Shown here piece after piece: positions 41,438 to 49,457 of a stretch of 64,000 nt of DNA (within the stretch, counting starts at the first letter, position 1; each line of letters opens with the position of its first letter). A model generated the notes under the pieces. That model searched no databases, was not told the DNA's origin, and saw nothing but the letters and a program-made list of their open reading frames with translations. Position numbers and translations under genes: made by a program. Source of the stretch: Bacteroidota bacterium (GTDB lineage Bacteria; Bacteroidota; Bacteroidia; 2-12-FULL-35-15); the NCBI GenBank assembly GCA_947479085.1, contig CANJYB010000003.1, positions 124,001 through 188,000 of the forward strand, read 5' to 3'.

Positions 41438-41884
41438 ATGCAACAACTTAATTTCCCTGTATATCAATTCAAACTTCGAAAGAATGGAATAGTCAACGAA
41501 ATATTTGATTCTTTCAGAAAAAAATATGTGGTTTTAACTCCTGAGGAATGGGTTCGACAACATATGCTTCAATTCCTGGTTAAAGAAAGAAGTTTTCCTG
41601 CCTCTTTAATTGCTGTGGAAATGGGTTTGAAATATAATCAAATGCAAAAAAGAGCAGACATTCTTGCTTATGACAAACAAGGGGCACCATATTTGTTGGT
41701 AGAATGTAAAGCTCCTGAAGTAAAAATTACTCAGGAAACTTTTCATCAGATTGCAAGATATAATATGACTTTTAAGGTTAAATACCTTGTAGTTACAAAT
41801 GGCTTAAACCATTTTTGCTGTCTGATGGATTATAGTAATAATACTTTTCAATACCTGGAAACAATTCCGGTTTTTGAATGTTAA
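41438..41884 (+). CDS. stand-alone HsdR N-terminal (PD-(D/E)xK) domain protein
   Basis: A 148-residue protein of only the type I restriction enzyme R N-terminal domain. The nuclease core is complete: D74 in KRADILAYD and E89-C-K91 in YLLVECKAP, followed by QIARYNMTFKVKYLVVTNG. No helicase or specificity genes are nearby, so this is not a restriction system. Such single-domain proteins are widespread in Bacteroidota, with unknown, possibly repair-related, roles. A TACTTTCG sequence (41415-41422) may be its promoter. Confidence 0.85.
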   Translation: MQQLNFPVYQFKLRKNGIVNEIFDSFRKKYVVLTPEEWVRQHMLQFLVKERSFPASLIAVEMGLKYNQMQKRADILAYDKQGAPYLLVECKAPEVKITQETFHQIARYNMTFKVKYLVVTNGLNHFCCLMDYSNNTFQYLETIPVFEC

Positions 41885-41933
41885 TTAAAATAAGTTCTTT
41901 TTCAATTTTGTTAAACCAGCTAAAAATCAAATT

Positions 41934-42494
41934 ATGAAAAACCTCCTGCTACTTTTACTATTCGTTCATTTTACTTCATTTACCTTTATTAAAGAAGAGG
42001 AGGATAAAATAAACTGGACCAAAGAATACAAACTAACCTGGAGTGATTTTAAAGGAATACCAGATAAAGCAAGTAAAAACTTTGCGGCAACCAACTCCGG
42101 ATTTGGATTTGAGACCAACGGGGCAACAACAGAAGGTTGTACATTTATTGTAACCAATAGTTTCTACAGAAAAACATCATGGGTTAAAAAGGATAAGGCA
42201 AATGAGCCGCTGTTGGCTCACGAACAATGCCATTTTGATATTACAGAATTATGTACACGTAAATTCAGAAAGAAATTAAGCGCTATTAAATACAATCCCA
42301 AAACAATGCAAAAAACTACTGCAGATCTATTCAGAAGCGAACAAACCAATTGGGCAAAAATGCAGGACCAATATGATAGAGAAACCCAACATTCAATAAT
42401 TACTGCCAAACAGGAAGAATGGGAAAATAAAGTTGCTAAAGAGTTAGAAGAACTAAATGACTTTACCAATTCCACCATTAAGTTAACGAAATAA
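41934..42494 (+). CDS. DUF922 family secreted protein, putative Zn-protease fold
   Basis: A 186-residue exported protein with a short signal (MKNLLLLLLFVHFTSFTFI). KINWTKEYKLTWSDFKGIPDK is the typical DUF922 start. LLAHEQCHFDITELCTRKFRKKL gives a zincin-like H-E-x-x-H with a downstream Glu, as in DUF922 and gluzincin-like proteins. No protease substrate is known. It lies 16 bp before a Rossmann-fold gene in the same direction; the neighbours give no pathway. Confidence 0.8.
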   Translation: MKNLLLLLLFVHFTSFTFIKEEEDKINWTKEYKLTWSDFKGIPDKASKNFAATNSGFGFETNGATTEGCTFIVTNSFYRKTSWVKKDKANEPLLAHEQCHFDITELCTRKFRKKLSAIKYNPKTMQKTTADLFRSEQTNWAKMQDQYDRETQHSIITAKQEEWENKVAKELEELNDFTNSTIKLTK

Positions 42495-42509
42495 AGAAAG
42501 TGAATTAAT

Positions 42510-43169
42510 ATGATACGAGCAATAATAACCGGTTCAACAGGAATGGTTGGTGAAGGAGTATTACATGAATGTCTGTCGCATCCTGAAGTAGAAAGTATAT
42601 TAGTAATTAACAGGAGACCATGTGGAATTTCTCATCCTAAATTGAAGGAAATAATTCACAAGGATTTTTATGACTTATCTCCTATCCAAGATCAATTGAA
42701 AGGTTATAATGCCTGTTTTTATTGTTTAGGAATTACATCCTTAAGAATGAAGGAAGAAGAGTATCATAAACTAACCTATTCGCTTACTGTTTATTTTGGA
42801 GAAACTCTTTTGGCTCAAAATAAAGAAATGACTTTTTGTTATATATCCGGAGCAGGAACCGACAACACAGGTAAGGCAAAGAATATGTGGGTTAGAGTAA
42901 AGGGTGAAGTTGAAAGTAAATTACTGAGCATGCCATTTAAAAACGCCTATATGTTTCGTCCGGGCTTAATGAAACCAACCAAAGGTTTGAAAAATACTTT
43001 GACTGTTTATAAGGTGTTGGGATTTATGATTCCATTATTTCGCCTTCTGTTTCCTAACTTTGTTTGTACCTTAAAAGAAGTGGGTGTTGCGATGATAAAT
43101 GCTGCAAATAAAGGGTATGATAAATCGGAGTTGGAAGTAAAGGATATTGTAGATTTGGCAAAAAAGTAA
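42510..43169 (+). CDS. NAD(P)-binding Rossmann-fold oxidoreductase/epimerase
   Basis: A 219-residue protein starting MIRAIITGSTGMVGEGVLHECL, an NAD(P)-binding G-x-x-G-x-x-G. It resembles the short atypical-SDR group annotated as NAD-dependent epimerase/dehydratase or HTATIP2/CC3-like. YISGAGTDNTGKAKNMWVRVKGEVESKL follows, with a K in the position of the SDR catalytic lysine. No signal. The substrate is unknown. It shares direction and close spacing with the DUF922 gene. Confidence 0.82.
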   Translation: MIRAIITGSTGMVGEGVLHECLSHPEVESILVINRRPCGISHPKLKEIIHKDFYDLSPIQDQLKGYNACFYCLGITSLRMKEEEYHKLTYSLTVYFGETLLAQNKEMTFCYISGAGTDNTGKAKNMWVRVKGEVESKLLSMPFKNAYMFRPGLMKPTKGLKNTLTVYKVLGFMIPLFRLLFPNFVCTLKEVGVAMINAANKGYDKSELEVKDIVDLAKK

Positions 43170-43215
43170 TTCATCCCATTTGTTTTTTATTTATTTTTAA
43201 CTCAAATTTAAATAA

Positions 43216-43398
43216 ATGAAAAGTCGAAAAATAATAATCCGCGTATCCTTAGTAATGCTGCTTATCAGTATTGGCAATTTTTTTAGAATTATATCAGATC
43301 ATAATATGCGGGCTGTTGATTTCGTTTCAGTATTCTCCATTGGCATTATCTCGGGTGTATTAATAAGCCATCTCATTGGAACAAAAAGGGAAGACTAA
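43216..43398 (+). CDS. small two-helix membrane protein
   Basis: A 60-residue protein with two hydrophobic stretches (IIIRVSLVMLLISIGNFFRII and FVSVFSIGIISGVLISHLIG) joined by a polar turn (DHNMRAVD) and ending in TKRED. The reading frame has a good ATG and an A-rich leader. The function is unknown. It sits between an SDR-type gene and an alpha/beta hydrolase. Confidence 0.6.
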   Translation: MKSRKIIIRVSLVMLLISIGNFFRIISDHNMRAVDFVSVFSIGIISGVLISHLIGTKRED

Positions 43399-43474
43399 AT
43401 TGGATTTTTATCCAATTACAAAATGACCTTTTACAAAAAGACTTTATTTACAACTAATCAAACAAGTGATAAAT

Positions 43475-44416
43475 ATGTTGAATAAAAAAGCATATTTGTT
43501 TTCAGTTACATTTCTCATCTTTTTTAACTCATGTTCCATGTATAACCTCGTAAATAAACATGTCTATCATATCTTGACCAAAAACAATCTTGTTTACAGA
43601 ACCGCTCAATTGGGTAACTATTCTATAACCTATTGGGATTCGGAAAGTGAAAAACCTGTGTTAGTACTTTTGCATGGTTTTGGAGCAAGTACAGAATTTC
43701 AATGGTATAAACAGGTAAAGGAGTTATCTGTTAATTATCGTTTGATTCTTCCAAATTTACTTTATTTCGGAGAAAGCAAAGCTGTTACTCCCAAATATTC
43801 TATTGGTGATCAGGTGATGGCAATGCAGGCTTTACTCGACAAACTTAGCATTCAATCATTCAACTTATGTGGTGTCTCCTATGGTGGTGTGGTAGCTGCT
43901 GAACTGGCCTTAAAAAATAAAGACAAGGTACAAAAATTAATACTGGTGGATAGCCCCGTGAAATATTTTAATGACGATGATATTAAATCAGCATGTGATA
44001 AGTTTAAGGTTTCTGACTTAATTAATTTACTGTGCCCGGAAAATTACAAAGGTTTAAAACCCCTATTAGCTATTGCTTATGCCAAGCCACCCTATGCTCC
44101 GACATTTATTCTTAAAGATATGTTTGATAATATTTACAACAAGCAGGTTGAAGATAAGAAAGGTCTTTTGAGAGAAGTAGAATTGGAAAAGGAGTTTTAT
44201 TCAAATAGAAACTATAATTTTAATTTCCCTGTTTTACTTGTTTGGGGCGAAGAAGATAAATTAATCCCTTCGAGAATTGGCAAACAATTAAATGAGCACA
44301 TTGGTTCCAACTCTAAATTAGTAATTATCCCTAATGCAGCACACATGCCTGCCCTGGAGCAGGCTAAAGTATTTAATAAAACCATTTTAGATTTTCTGCT
44401 AAAAGGTAATCAATAA
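43475..44416 (+). CDS. alpha/beta hydrolase lipoprotein
   Basis: A 313-residue hydrolase; I prefer ATG 43475 over the in-frame GTG at 43466. The N-terminus (LFSVTFLIFFNSCSMYNL) ends in a lipobox-like N-S-C, so it is probably a lipoprotein. Core motifs are oxyanion HGFGASTEFQW, nucleophile GVSYGG (G-x-S-x-G), acid in VWGEEDKLIP and His in AAHMPALEQ. The cap region is small. An esterase or lipase-like activity in the periplasm or outer membrane is likely. It is followed by rnpB in the opposite direction with almost no gap. Confidence 0.85.
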   Translation: MLNKKAYLFSVTFLIFFNSCSMYNLVNKHVYHILTKNNLVYRTAQLGNYSITYWDSESEKPVLVLLHGFGASTEFQWYKQVKELSVNYRLILPNLLYFGESKAVTPKYSIGDQVMAMQALLDKLSIQSFNLCGVSYGGVVAAELALKNKDKVQKLILVDSPVKYFNDDDIKSACDKFKVSDLINLLCPENYKGLKPLLAIAYAKPPYAPTFILKDMFDNIYNKQVEDKKGLLREVELEKEFYSNRNYNFNFPVLLVWGEEDKLIPSRIGKQLNEHIGSNSKLVIIPNAAHMPALEQAKVFNKTILDFLLKGNQ

Positions 44417-44420
44417 AAAA

Positions 44421-44792
44421 GCAAGCCTGTAAGCCGGGTTCTGTTTCTTTTCGCAAGCGAAAAGACTTCTATCATTTATCTAGGCCAGCTGTCACCAGCT
44501 GGCTCAAGCAACCTACCCTCCGAAATTGAGCGAGCCGCTCTTAAGCTTCGGTTTATTTGGTCTTTCAACTCCCAAGGTTTACCCGAAATAATTGTCACCA
44601 ACTATCTCCGTGAGCTCTTACCTCACATTTTCACCATCACTTTGCATTGCTGCAAAGCTGTAATTTTCTGTGGCACTTGCTGTCTCCTTCTTTAGCAGAA
44701 GGAGCCTTCCTGTTAGGAAGTGGGATGCTCTGTGTTGCCCGGACTTTCCTCCCCCTTTCAGTAAACAGAAAGGCAGCGATAGAACGGCTTGC
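44421..44792 (-). ncRNA. rnpB: RNase P RNA (bacterial class A)
   Basis: The - strand begins GCAAGCCGTTCTATCGCTGCC, continues with GAGGAAAGTCCGGGCAACACAGAGCA (the universal 5' P4 and J regions, given at about 44735-44760), and ends with AGAACCCGGCTTACAGGCTTGC, whose last bases pair with the 5' end to form P1. A TTCTTTTCGCAAGCGAAAAG hairpin lies near the 3' end. The length of about 372 nt is normal. It forms the catalytic core for tRNA 5' maturation. Its promoter overlaps the end of the DUF2027-Smr gene. Confidence 0.96.
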
Positions 44793-44796
44793 AATG

Positions 44797-44804
44797 CAAA
44801 GGTA
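44797..44804 (-). promoter_or_regulatory. -7 promoter box of rnpB
   Basis: The - strand TACCTTTG ends 4 bp before the mature 5' end of rnpB, so RNase P RNA should be transcribed with little or no 5' leader. The box abuts the stop codon of the upstream protein gene. Confidence 0.65.
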
Positions 44805-44809
44805 GTTAT

Positions 44810-45826
44810 TTAACTGATAAGAATCTCGGTGGCTCCAAAACCATACTTAGCATAGGATGCATCATAGAACTGAACACTATCATAGGCAGAAAGAAGATTT
44901 CTTACCTCTTGCTTTAGTCTAAGCTTACCAACTCCATGTATTACTATCAATTTCCTGTATCGTTCAGCGATAGCAATATCCAAAGCATTTTGAAAGTGTT
45001 TAAGCTGAATCTTTATTATATCTGAATTACTTAAATGATTATAATCTTCTAACAATTCCTCGATATGGATATCAATTTCCATTTCATTAAAATTAGCATG
45101 AGGCTTTGATTTCTTTTGAGTTTCAGTGATAGTTTTCTTTTGAAACATTAATTTGGTTAAATCTGTATTTGGCAAAGAAATAGTTTGTTCATCCTCACTA
45201 TTGAGATGCGAAATAGTTAAAATATAAGCCTTTTCAGAAATAAAGTCGTTTTCTTCAAATGCATTTTCCTTATATAGCTTTACAATTTTTAATTTTTTTA
45301 TTTCACTTACTGGGAATTGATAAGAATGTTCTTTATCATCGAAAAACAATACATCAATTTTTAGATTTGACAATTGTTCAATGTTCTTTTTATCAATAGT
45401 TTCAATTAAAATAGATTCGAATGCTTTACAGCTTCCAGCTTCTAAGGTAACTGATTTTCTGTTTTTCAATATGGAAAAGGTAAACAATGTTTGATAAGGT
45501 GTCTGATTAATAAACCAAACATTCATATTTGAATTCTGAATATCATTACTTTTCTCGGGAGACAATGCAATGTAAATTCCTTCCCGGACTTCATTATCTG
45601 CACTTTCCCCTGTTATAGAGTTTGATTTAACTATGGGTGGAACATCCTTTTTGTCCGTTACTCTTTCTGTTTCTTTATCTTGAATCAATATTAATTCTGA
45701 AGTCAGATAAGGAATTTCAAAATCATCAATGGAAACCTTAACAGTGGATATATTAATTATTCCACTGATTACCCCTTCCCCTTTTTCATTTAAAAATCTG
45801 ACTTTATCGCCTATTCTGAATTTCAT
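44810..45826 (-). CDS. DUF2027 and Smr domain protein
   Basis: A 338-residue protein. The N-terminal ~60 residues (KFRIGDKVRFLNEKGEGVISGIINISTVKVSIDDFEIPYLTSEL) are a KOW/MutS2-like beta-barrel, followed by a DUF2027 middle region (IALSPEKSNDIQNSNMNVWFINQTPYQTLFTFSI). The C-terminal ~85 residues are an Smr domain (EMEIDIHIEELLE ... KLIVIHGVGKLRLKQEV) with a variant H-G-x-G-x-x-x-L core. Smr domains cleave or bind nucleic acids; ribosome rescue or recombination suppression are options. It is common in Bacteroidota. The ATG is 4 bp from the promoter box. Confidence 0.85.
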   Translation of the reverse strand: MKFRIGDKVRFLNEKGEGVISGIINISTVKVSIDDFEIPYLTSELILIQDKETERVTDKKDVPPIVKSNSITGESADNEVREGIYIALSPEKSNDIQNSNMNVWFINQTPYQTLFTFSILKNRKSVTLEAGSCKAFESILIETIDKKNIEQLSNLKIDVLFFDDKEHSYQFPVSEIKKLKIVKLYKENAFEENDFISEKAYILTISHLNSEDEQTISLPNTDLTKLMFQKKTITETQKKSKPHANFNEMEIDIHIEELLEDYNHLSNSDIIKIQLKHFQNALDIAIAERYRKLIVIHGVGKLRLKQEVRNLLSAYDSVQFYDASYAKYGFGATEILIS

Positions 45827-45830
45827 TTTT

Positions 45831-45838
45831 CAAAAGTA
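45831..45838 (-). promoter_or_regulatory. -7 promoter box of the DUF2027-Smr gene, 4 bp before ATG
   Basis: The - strand TACTTTTG is followed by AAAA and then the start codon. This implies a leaderless or near-leaderless mRNA. Confidence 0.5.
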
Positions 45839-45858
45839 AAAGATTAAATCTATTTTCT

Positions 45859-45866
45859 TACTTTTG
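45859..45866 (+). promoter_or_regulatory. -7 promoter box of the phosphatase-family gene, 5 bp before ATG
   Basis: TACTTTTG lies 5 bp before the ATG at 45872 and is divergent from the box at 45831-45838. The two start codons are only 45 bp apart. Confidence 0.5.
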
Positions 45867-45871
45867 TTTTG

Positions 45872-46818
45872 ATGAAAATGAAATTAAAATTCTTTTATTC
45901 TGCATTTTTTTTTTAATTGTATCAATCTATTTCAGTTGTTCAAAGGATGTTCCAACTACTGTTTATAAAACAAGGAATGTAATACTCCTGGTAGTTGACG
46001 GAGCAAGATACACTGAAACCTGGGGAGAGGTGACTCATAAATATATACCACATCGTTCCGCATTATTGCAGGAAGGGGTTTTATGTGACAGATTTTACAA
46101 TAATGGGGTAACTTCTACTAACCCTGGCCATACAGCAATGTGTACGGGAGTTTATCAGAATATTAATAATTCCGGTTTGGAATATCCTATCAATCCTTCT
46201 CTTTTTCAATGCTGGCGCAAAGATTATAAACGGCCTGAATCGGAAGCATGGGTAATTTCAACAAAAGATAAACTGGCAGTTCTCTCCAATTGTACTAATT
46301 CTGAATGGAAAGACACATATAGACCAATGACTGATTGTGGGATAAACGGGCTAGGAACAGGATACCGAGAGGATAGTATTACACTGAGAAAGGTGAAAAA
46401 AACTTTAACCAATTATCATCCACGTTTAATGATTGTTAATTTTAAACAACCTGATGCGTCAGGTCATGCCAATGATTCTGTTGCTTATCTGCAAGGTATA
46501 ATGGATACTGATAACTACATTTATCAGTTATGGTATCAAATTCAAAATGATGAATTTTATAAAGACAAAACAACACTAATTGTTACGAACGACCATGGAA
46601 GACATACCGCAGGACATCTAGATGGATTTGTATCCCATGGAGATGCGTGTGATGGCTGTAGACATATTGAGTTTTTTGGTATGGGGCCTGATTTTAAAAA
46701 GAATTTTGTTTGCTCCACCACATTTGAACAAATTGATATTACATGCACTATTGCTGAACTGATGGGAGTTAATATGCCGTTTGCACAAGGACGGGTAATG
46801 CTTGATATTTTTAATTAA
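45872..46818 (+). pseudogene. alkaline phosphatase superfamily lipoprotein, frameshifted in a T10 tract
   Basis: From the ATG at 45872 the frame reads MKMKLKFFYSAFFF and stops in a ten-T run (45905-45914). One extra T would join it to LIVSIYFSCSKDVPTT, a lipoprotein signal, and then to the long frame: NVILLVVDGARYTETWGE (metal Asp and likely Thr nucleophile), TSTNPGHTAMCTGVY, NFKQPDASGHAN, IVTNDHGRHTAGHLDGFVSHGD. These are metal-site motifs of nucleotide pyrophosphatase/phosphodiesterase-like enzymes. An internal GTG at 46030 would drop the catalytic start. It could be a sequencing error, slippage, phase variation or true pseudogene. Confidence 0.8.
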
Positions 46819-48936
46819 CTATAAATTAAGAACAAAAGCTCCTGAATCAGGCACTGAATAGTAAGATTGTTTTAAATCTGCACATTCTGTTTTCCACTTT
46901 TTAATATGGTACAAGGAATTCGAGGAATCAAATACAATCTCCTTTGCTCTATATAATTTAACTATATCTTTAATTTTTATTCCCGGATTTCCAGAAACAA
47001 CTATAAAGTCAACAGTAAGAGGAGTGATGTTTAATTTTTGTGAATATTTTATAGCATTCTTTTTATTTATAATTATTAGTTGCCTATTGTAAAACTGAAT
47101 TACATTATTCTTTACGAAAAGGGTATTCGTTTTAATAGAGTCGCTTATAATTTCGGAATAGTTAATTCCTAAATCCCACCAATTATGTTTTATATGAAAT
47201 AGTAACTTGCTTTCATCTTTTGCAAAGGCCGTATCCGTTAATAACACATTTGTTTTTGCACTAATAAAATCAATCGCAGAAGTTTTAGGAACATTATAAA
47301 CAATTAATAGCTTTTGATGGTATTCTTTGTATTGTTCTTTTAACAAGGAAGAACAAAGCACTAAACTAATAAATAATGAATAAAAGAGGTAAGAAGCCTT
47401 TCGTTTTGAGAAATACAAAACGAACAGAATGATAATTCCATATATTAACCATGTTTCAAAAACTGTTATTGATATTCCTTGAATTAATGAATGGGGTAAT
47501 TTTTCTATTAGTTGTATAGATGAGTTTAAAAGCCATATTGAAAAATTAAATAATAAAGCTAAGGATTTTACAAGAAAAGGCACTTTGCAAAAAATAAAAA
47601 CAGCAATGCCCATAAACATTATGCAAAAGGAAATGGGTATGACTACATAATTGGATAACATAAAATAGACCGGAAACTGATGAAAGTAATGGAGACCTAA
47701 AGGAAAAGTAGCTAATTGCGCTGCCAATGAGACAGCTGTAAGTTCCCACCATTTTCTAACAATCCAGTTATGATTTTCAAAATTAAACCACGAATGAATT
47801 TTGGGTTGAAGAAATACAATACCAATTACTGCAATATACGAAAGCTGAAACCCAACATCCATTATTAAATAAGGATTCCATAAAAACAACAAAAATACAG
47901 AAGCTGCTAATGTATTATAAATATCACTGTTTCGTTTTGTAGCTTTAGCTATAATTATAAAACTCAACATCGCTGCCGAACGCAATACAGCTGGCGATAA
48001 CCCGGTAAGCATGGCGTAAAACCATATAAAGAGCAACAATAGAAGAGCTTTAACAAGGTGGCCGTATTTGATTTTATCAAGGAAAAATAAAAATGCAAAA
48101 ACAACAATGTATATAATAGTAAGATGCAACCCAGAAACTGAAAGCACATGTAAAGCCCCGGTACTTGCGTAAGCCTGAATAATACCAGCATCCAGTTTAT
48201 CTACATAACCCAGAAGCAATGCCGCACCCACTGCAAATTCATCCCCACTCAGATGATTTTCTTTGAGTATTTCCAAAAAACTTCTCTGAAGCTTATTAGC
48301 ATATACATAAAAAAAGTTCCCCCCATTTTTTTGGGTACTTATCCAATCTCCTCTTTTAATATAAGCCTGTTGAGTTACGTTGTGAAAAGCAAGAAACCTT
48401 TTATAATTGAACTCGCCAGGATTTTGCGGTGGTGGTAATTCTTTAAAGTTGGCCTTCATCATCACTTCATCTCCATATTTTAGTTGTTTAGATAAGGTAT
48501 CTTTTTCCATTGTAACCATTGCCTTACCTGAAGTATTTTCCCATTGAGATCCTTTTTTAATTGCAAGTATTTCCATCATTACCTTAACCGATTTTGGTTT
48601 TTCCAATACCGGATCATTTAATCGTGCATAAACAAATAGATCTTCATCAGAAATAAACTTTGAAAAGTGAGAGGGTGAAAAACGTTGAGTTTTTAAAATG
48701 GTAAATTGGAAACCAGTGACAATGAAAGTTGTTGTGATTAATAATCCATATCCCCAGGAGTTTTTATATGTAAAATTAAATTTAGGAACAATTAAAATAG
48801 TTCCAGTAAGAGTCAAAAGTAAAAGGACAAAATATATTGAATATTTCCAATGAAATGGTAAATAGATAGCCAGAAGTATCCCAACAATAAAAGGAAGTAA
48901 CAAACGTACAAGGGGTTTTGATGACCAGGCATACAT
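46819..48936 (-). CDS. comEC: ComEC/Rec2 family DNA-uptake channel protein
   Basis: A 705-residue membrane protein. The first helices and a DUF4131 region (~1-200) contain LPPPQNPGEFNYKRFLAFHNVTQQAYIK. The competence domain (~220-500) has ALLLGYVDKLDAGIIQAYASTGALHVLSVSGLHLTIIYIV and GLSPAVLRSAAMLSFIIIAKATKR, both ComEC hallmarks. The C-terminal region (~520-705) aligns in position with the metallo-beta-lactamase domain but lacks an HxHxDH site. It transports single-stranded DNA across the inner membrane during natural transformation. Its stop codon directly abuts the convergent phosphatase gene. Confidence 0.9.
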   Translation of the reverse strand: MYAWSSKPLVRLLLPFIVGILLAIYLPFHWKYSIYFVLLLLTLTGTILIVPKFNFTYKNSWGYGLLITTTFIVTGFQFTILKTQRFSPSHFSKFISDEDLFVYARLNDPVLEKPKSVKVMMEILAIKKGSQWENTSGKAMVTMEKDTLSKQLKYGDEVMMKANFKELPPPQNPGEFNYKRFLAFHNVTQQAYIKRGDWISTQKNGGNFFYVYANKLQRSFLEILKENHLSGDEFAVGAALLLGYVDKLDAGIIQAYASTGALHVLSVSGLHLTIIYIVVFAFLFFLDKIKYGHLVKALLLLLFIWFYAMLTGLSPAVLRSAAMLSFIIIAKATKRNSDIYNTLAASVFLLFLWNPYLIMDVGFQLSYIAVIGIVFLQPKIHSWFNFENHNWIVRKWWELTAVSLAAQLATFPLGLHYFHQFPVYFMLSNYVVIPISFCIMFMGIAVFIFCKVPFLVKSLALLFNFSIWLLNSSIQLIEKLPHSLIQGISITVFETWLIYGIIILFVLYFSKRKASYLFYSLFISLVLCSSLLKEQYKEYHQKLLIVYNVPKTSAIDFISAKTNVLLTDTAFAKDESKLLFHIKHNWWDLGINYSEIISDSIKTNTLFVKNNVIQFYNRQLIIINKKNAIKYSQKLNITPLTVDFIVVSGNPGIKIKDIVKLYRAKEIVFDSSNSLYHIKKWKTECADLKQSYYSVPDSGAFVLNL

Positions 48937-49098
48937 TTTAATTGGTTTTCAAAAATGGTATGTAAAAATAGTAAATTTTGAATACAGATTAAAATCCTGA
49001 TTTAAAATGAAGTTTTGGGATTCATTTCGAGAGATTAAACTGGAGTTAATTTGTTAAAAAGGGGAAAAGAAAAATAGTTGCAAGTATCAATAAGAAAA

Positions 49099-49130
49099 AA
49101 AGAGTTCAGGGTTTATCCTGAACTCTTTTT
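49099..49130. terminator. terminator of tRNA-Leu
   Basis: AAAGAGTTCAGG and CCTGAACTCTTT form a 12-bp stem around GTTTAT, with A and T runs on both sides. It lies 3 bp past the tRNA 3' end in the - direction. Confidence 0.88.
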
Positions 49131-49133
49131 CTG

Positions 49134-49215
49134 TGCGGATGAAGGGACTCGAACCCCCACGCCTCTCGGCACCAGATCCTAAGTCTGGCGCGGCTGCCAA
49201 TTACGCCACATCCGC
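49134..49215 (-). tRNA. tRNA-Leu (TAG)
   Basis: The - strand has acceptor arms GCGGATG ... CATCCGC with discriminator A, D-arm GTAATTGGCAGCC, anticodon loop CTTAGGA (anticodon TAG), a long variable arm (GTGCCGAGAGGCGT) and T arm GGGGTTCGAGTCCC. CCA is not encoded, unlike in the tRNA-His of this window. Confidence 0.96.
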
Positions 49216-49423
49216 ATTTATTTTTATATTGGGTTGCAAAGATATATTTTTTTCGTATTCAAAAACATACTTTCTTAATTATTGTTGAATATAGGGTATT
49301 ATAGATGATTTTAAGGAAGTATTTTCCCTCCGAAGCGAATCAAATATTAATTAAACCATTGCAAACCAAGGTAAATCTATTTTATGTAAATCACCAAAAC
49401 ATCCATATTTCTCTAAACTTTCG

Positions 49424-49431
49424 TAAGTTTG
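49424..49431 (+). promoter_or_regulatory. -7 promoter box of the TlpA-like gene
   Basis: TAAGTTTG matches TAnnTTTG, 26 bp before the ATG at 49458. The ~240 bp between tRNA-Leu and this gene hold nothing else visible. Confidence 0.5.
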
Positions 49432-49457
49432 CAGTTGAATAACAAGGTAACCAAATT

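Noticed and set aside
41438-41884. Type I restriction-modification system
   Set aside because: Only the R-subunit N-terminal domain is present; neighbours are unrelated.
43433-43474. Riboswitch or sRNA before the lipoprotein hydrolase
   Set aside because: No stable hairpin or known conserved element is visible in the short AT-rich leader.
46030-46818. Stand-alone phosphatase gene starting at GTG 46030
   Set aside because: It would lack the signal peptide and the first catalytic motif, which are present just upstream in the same frame.
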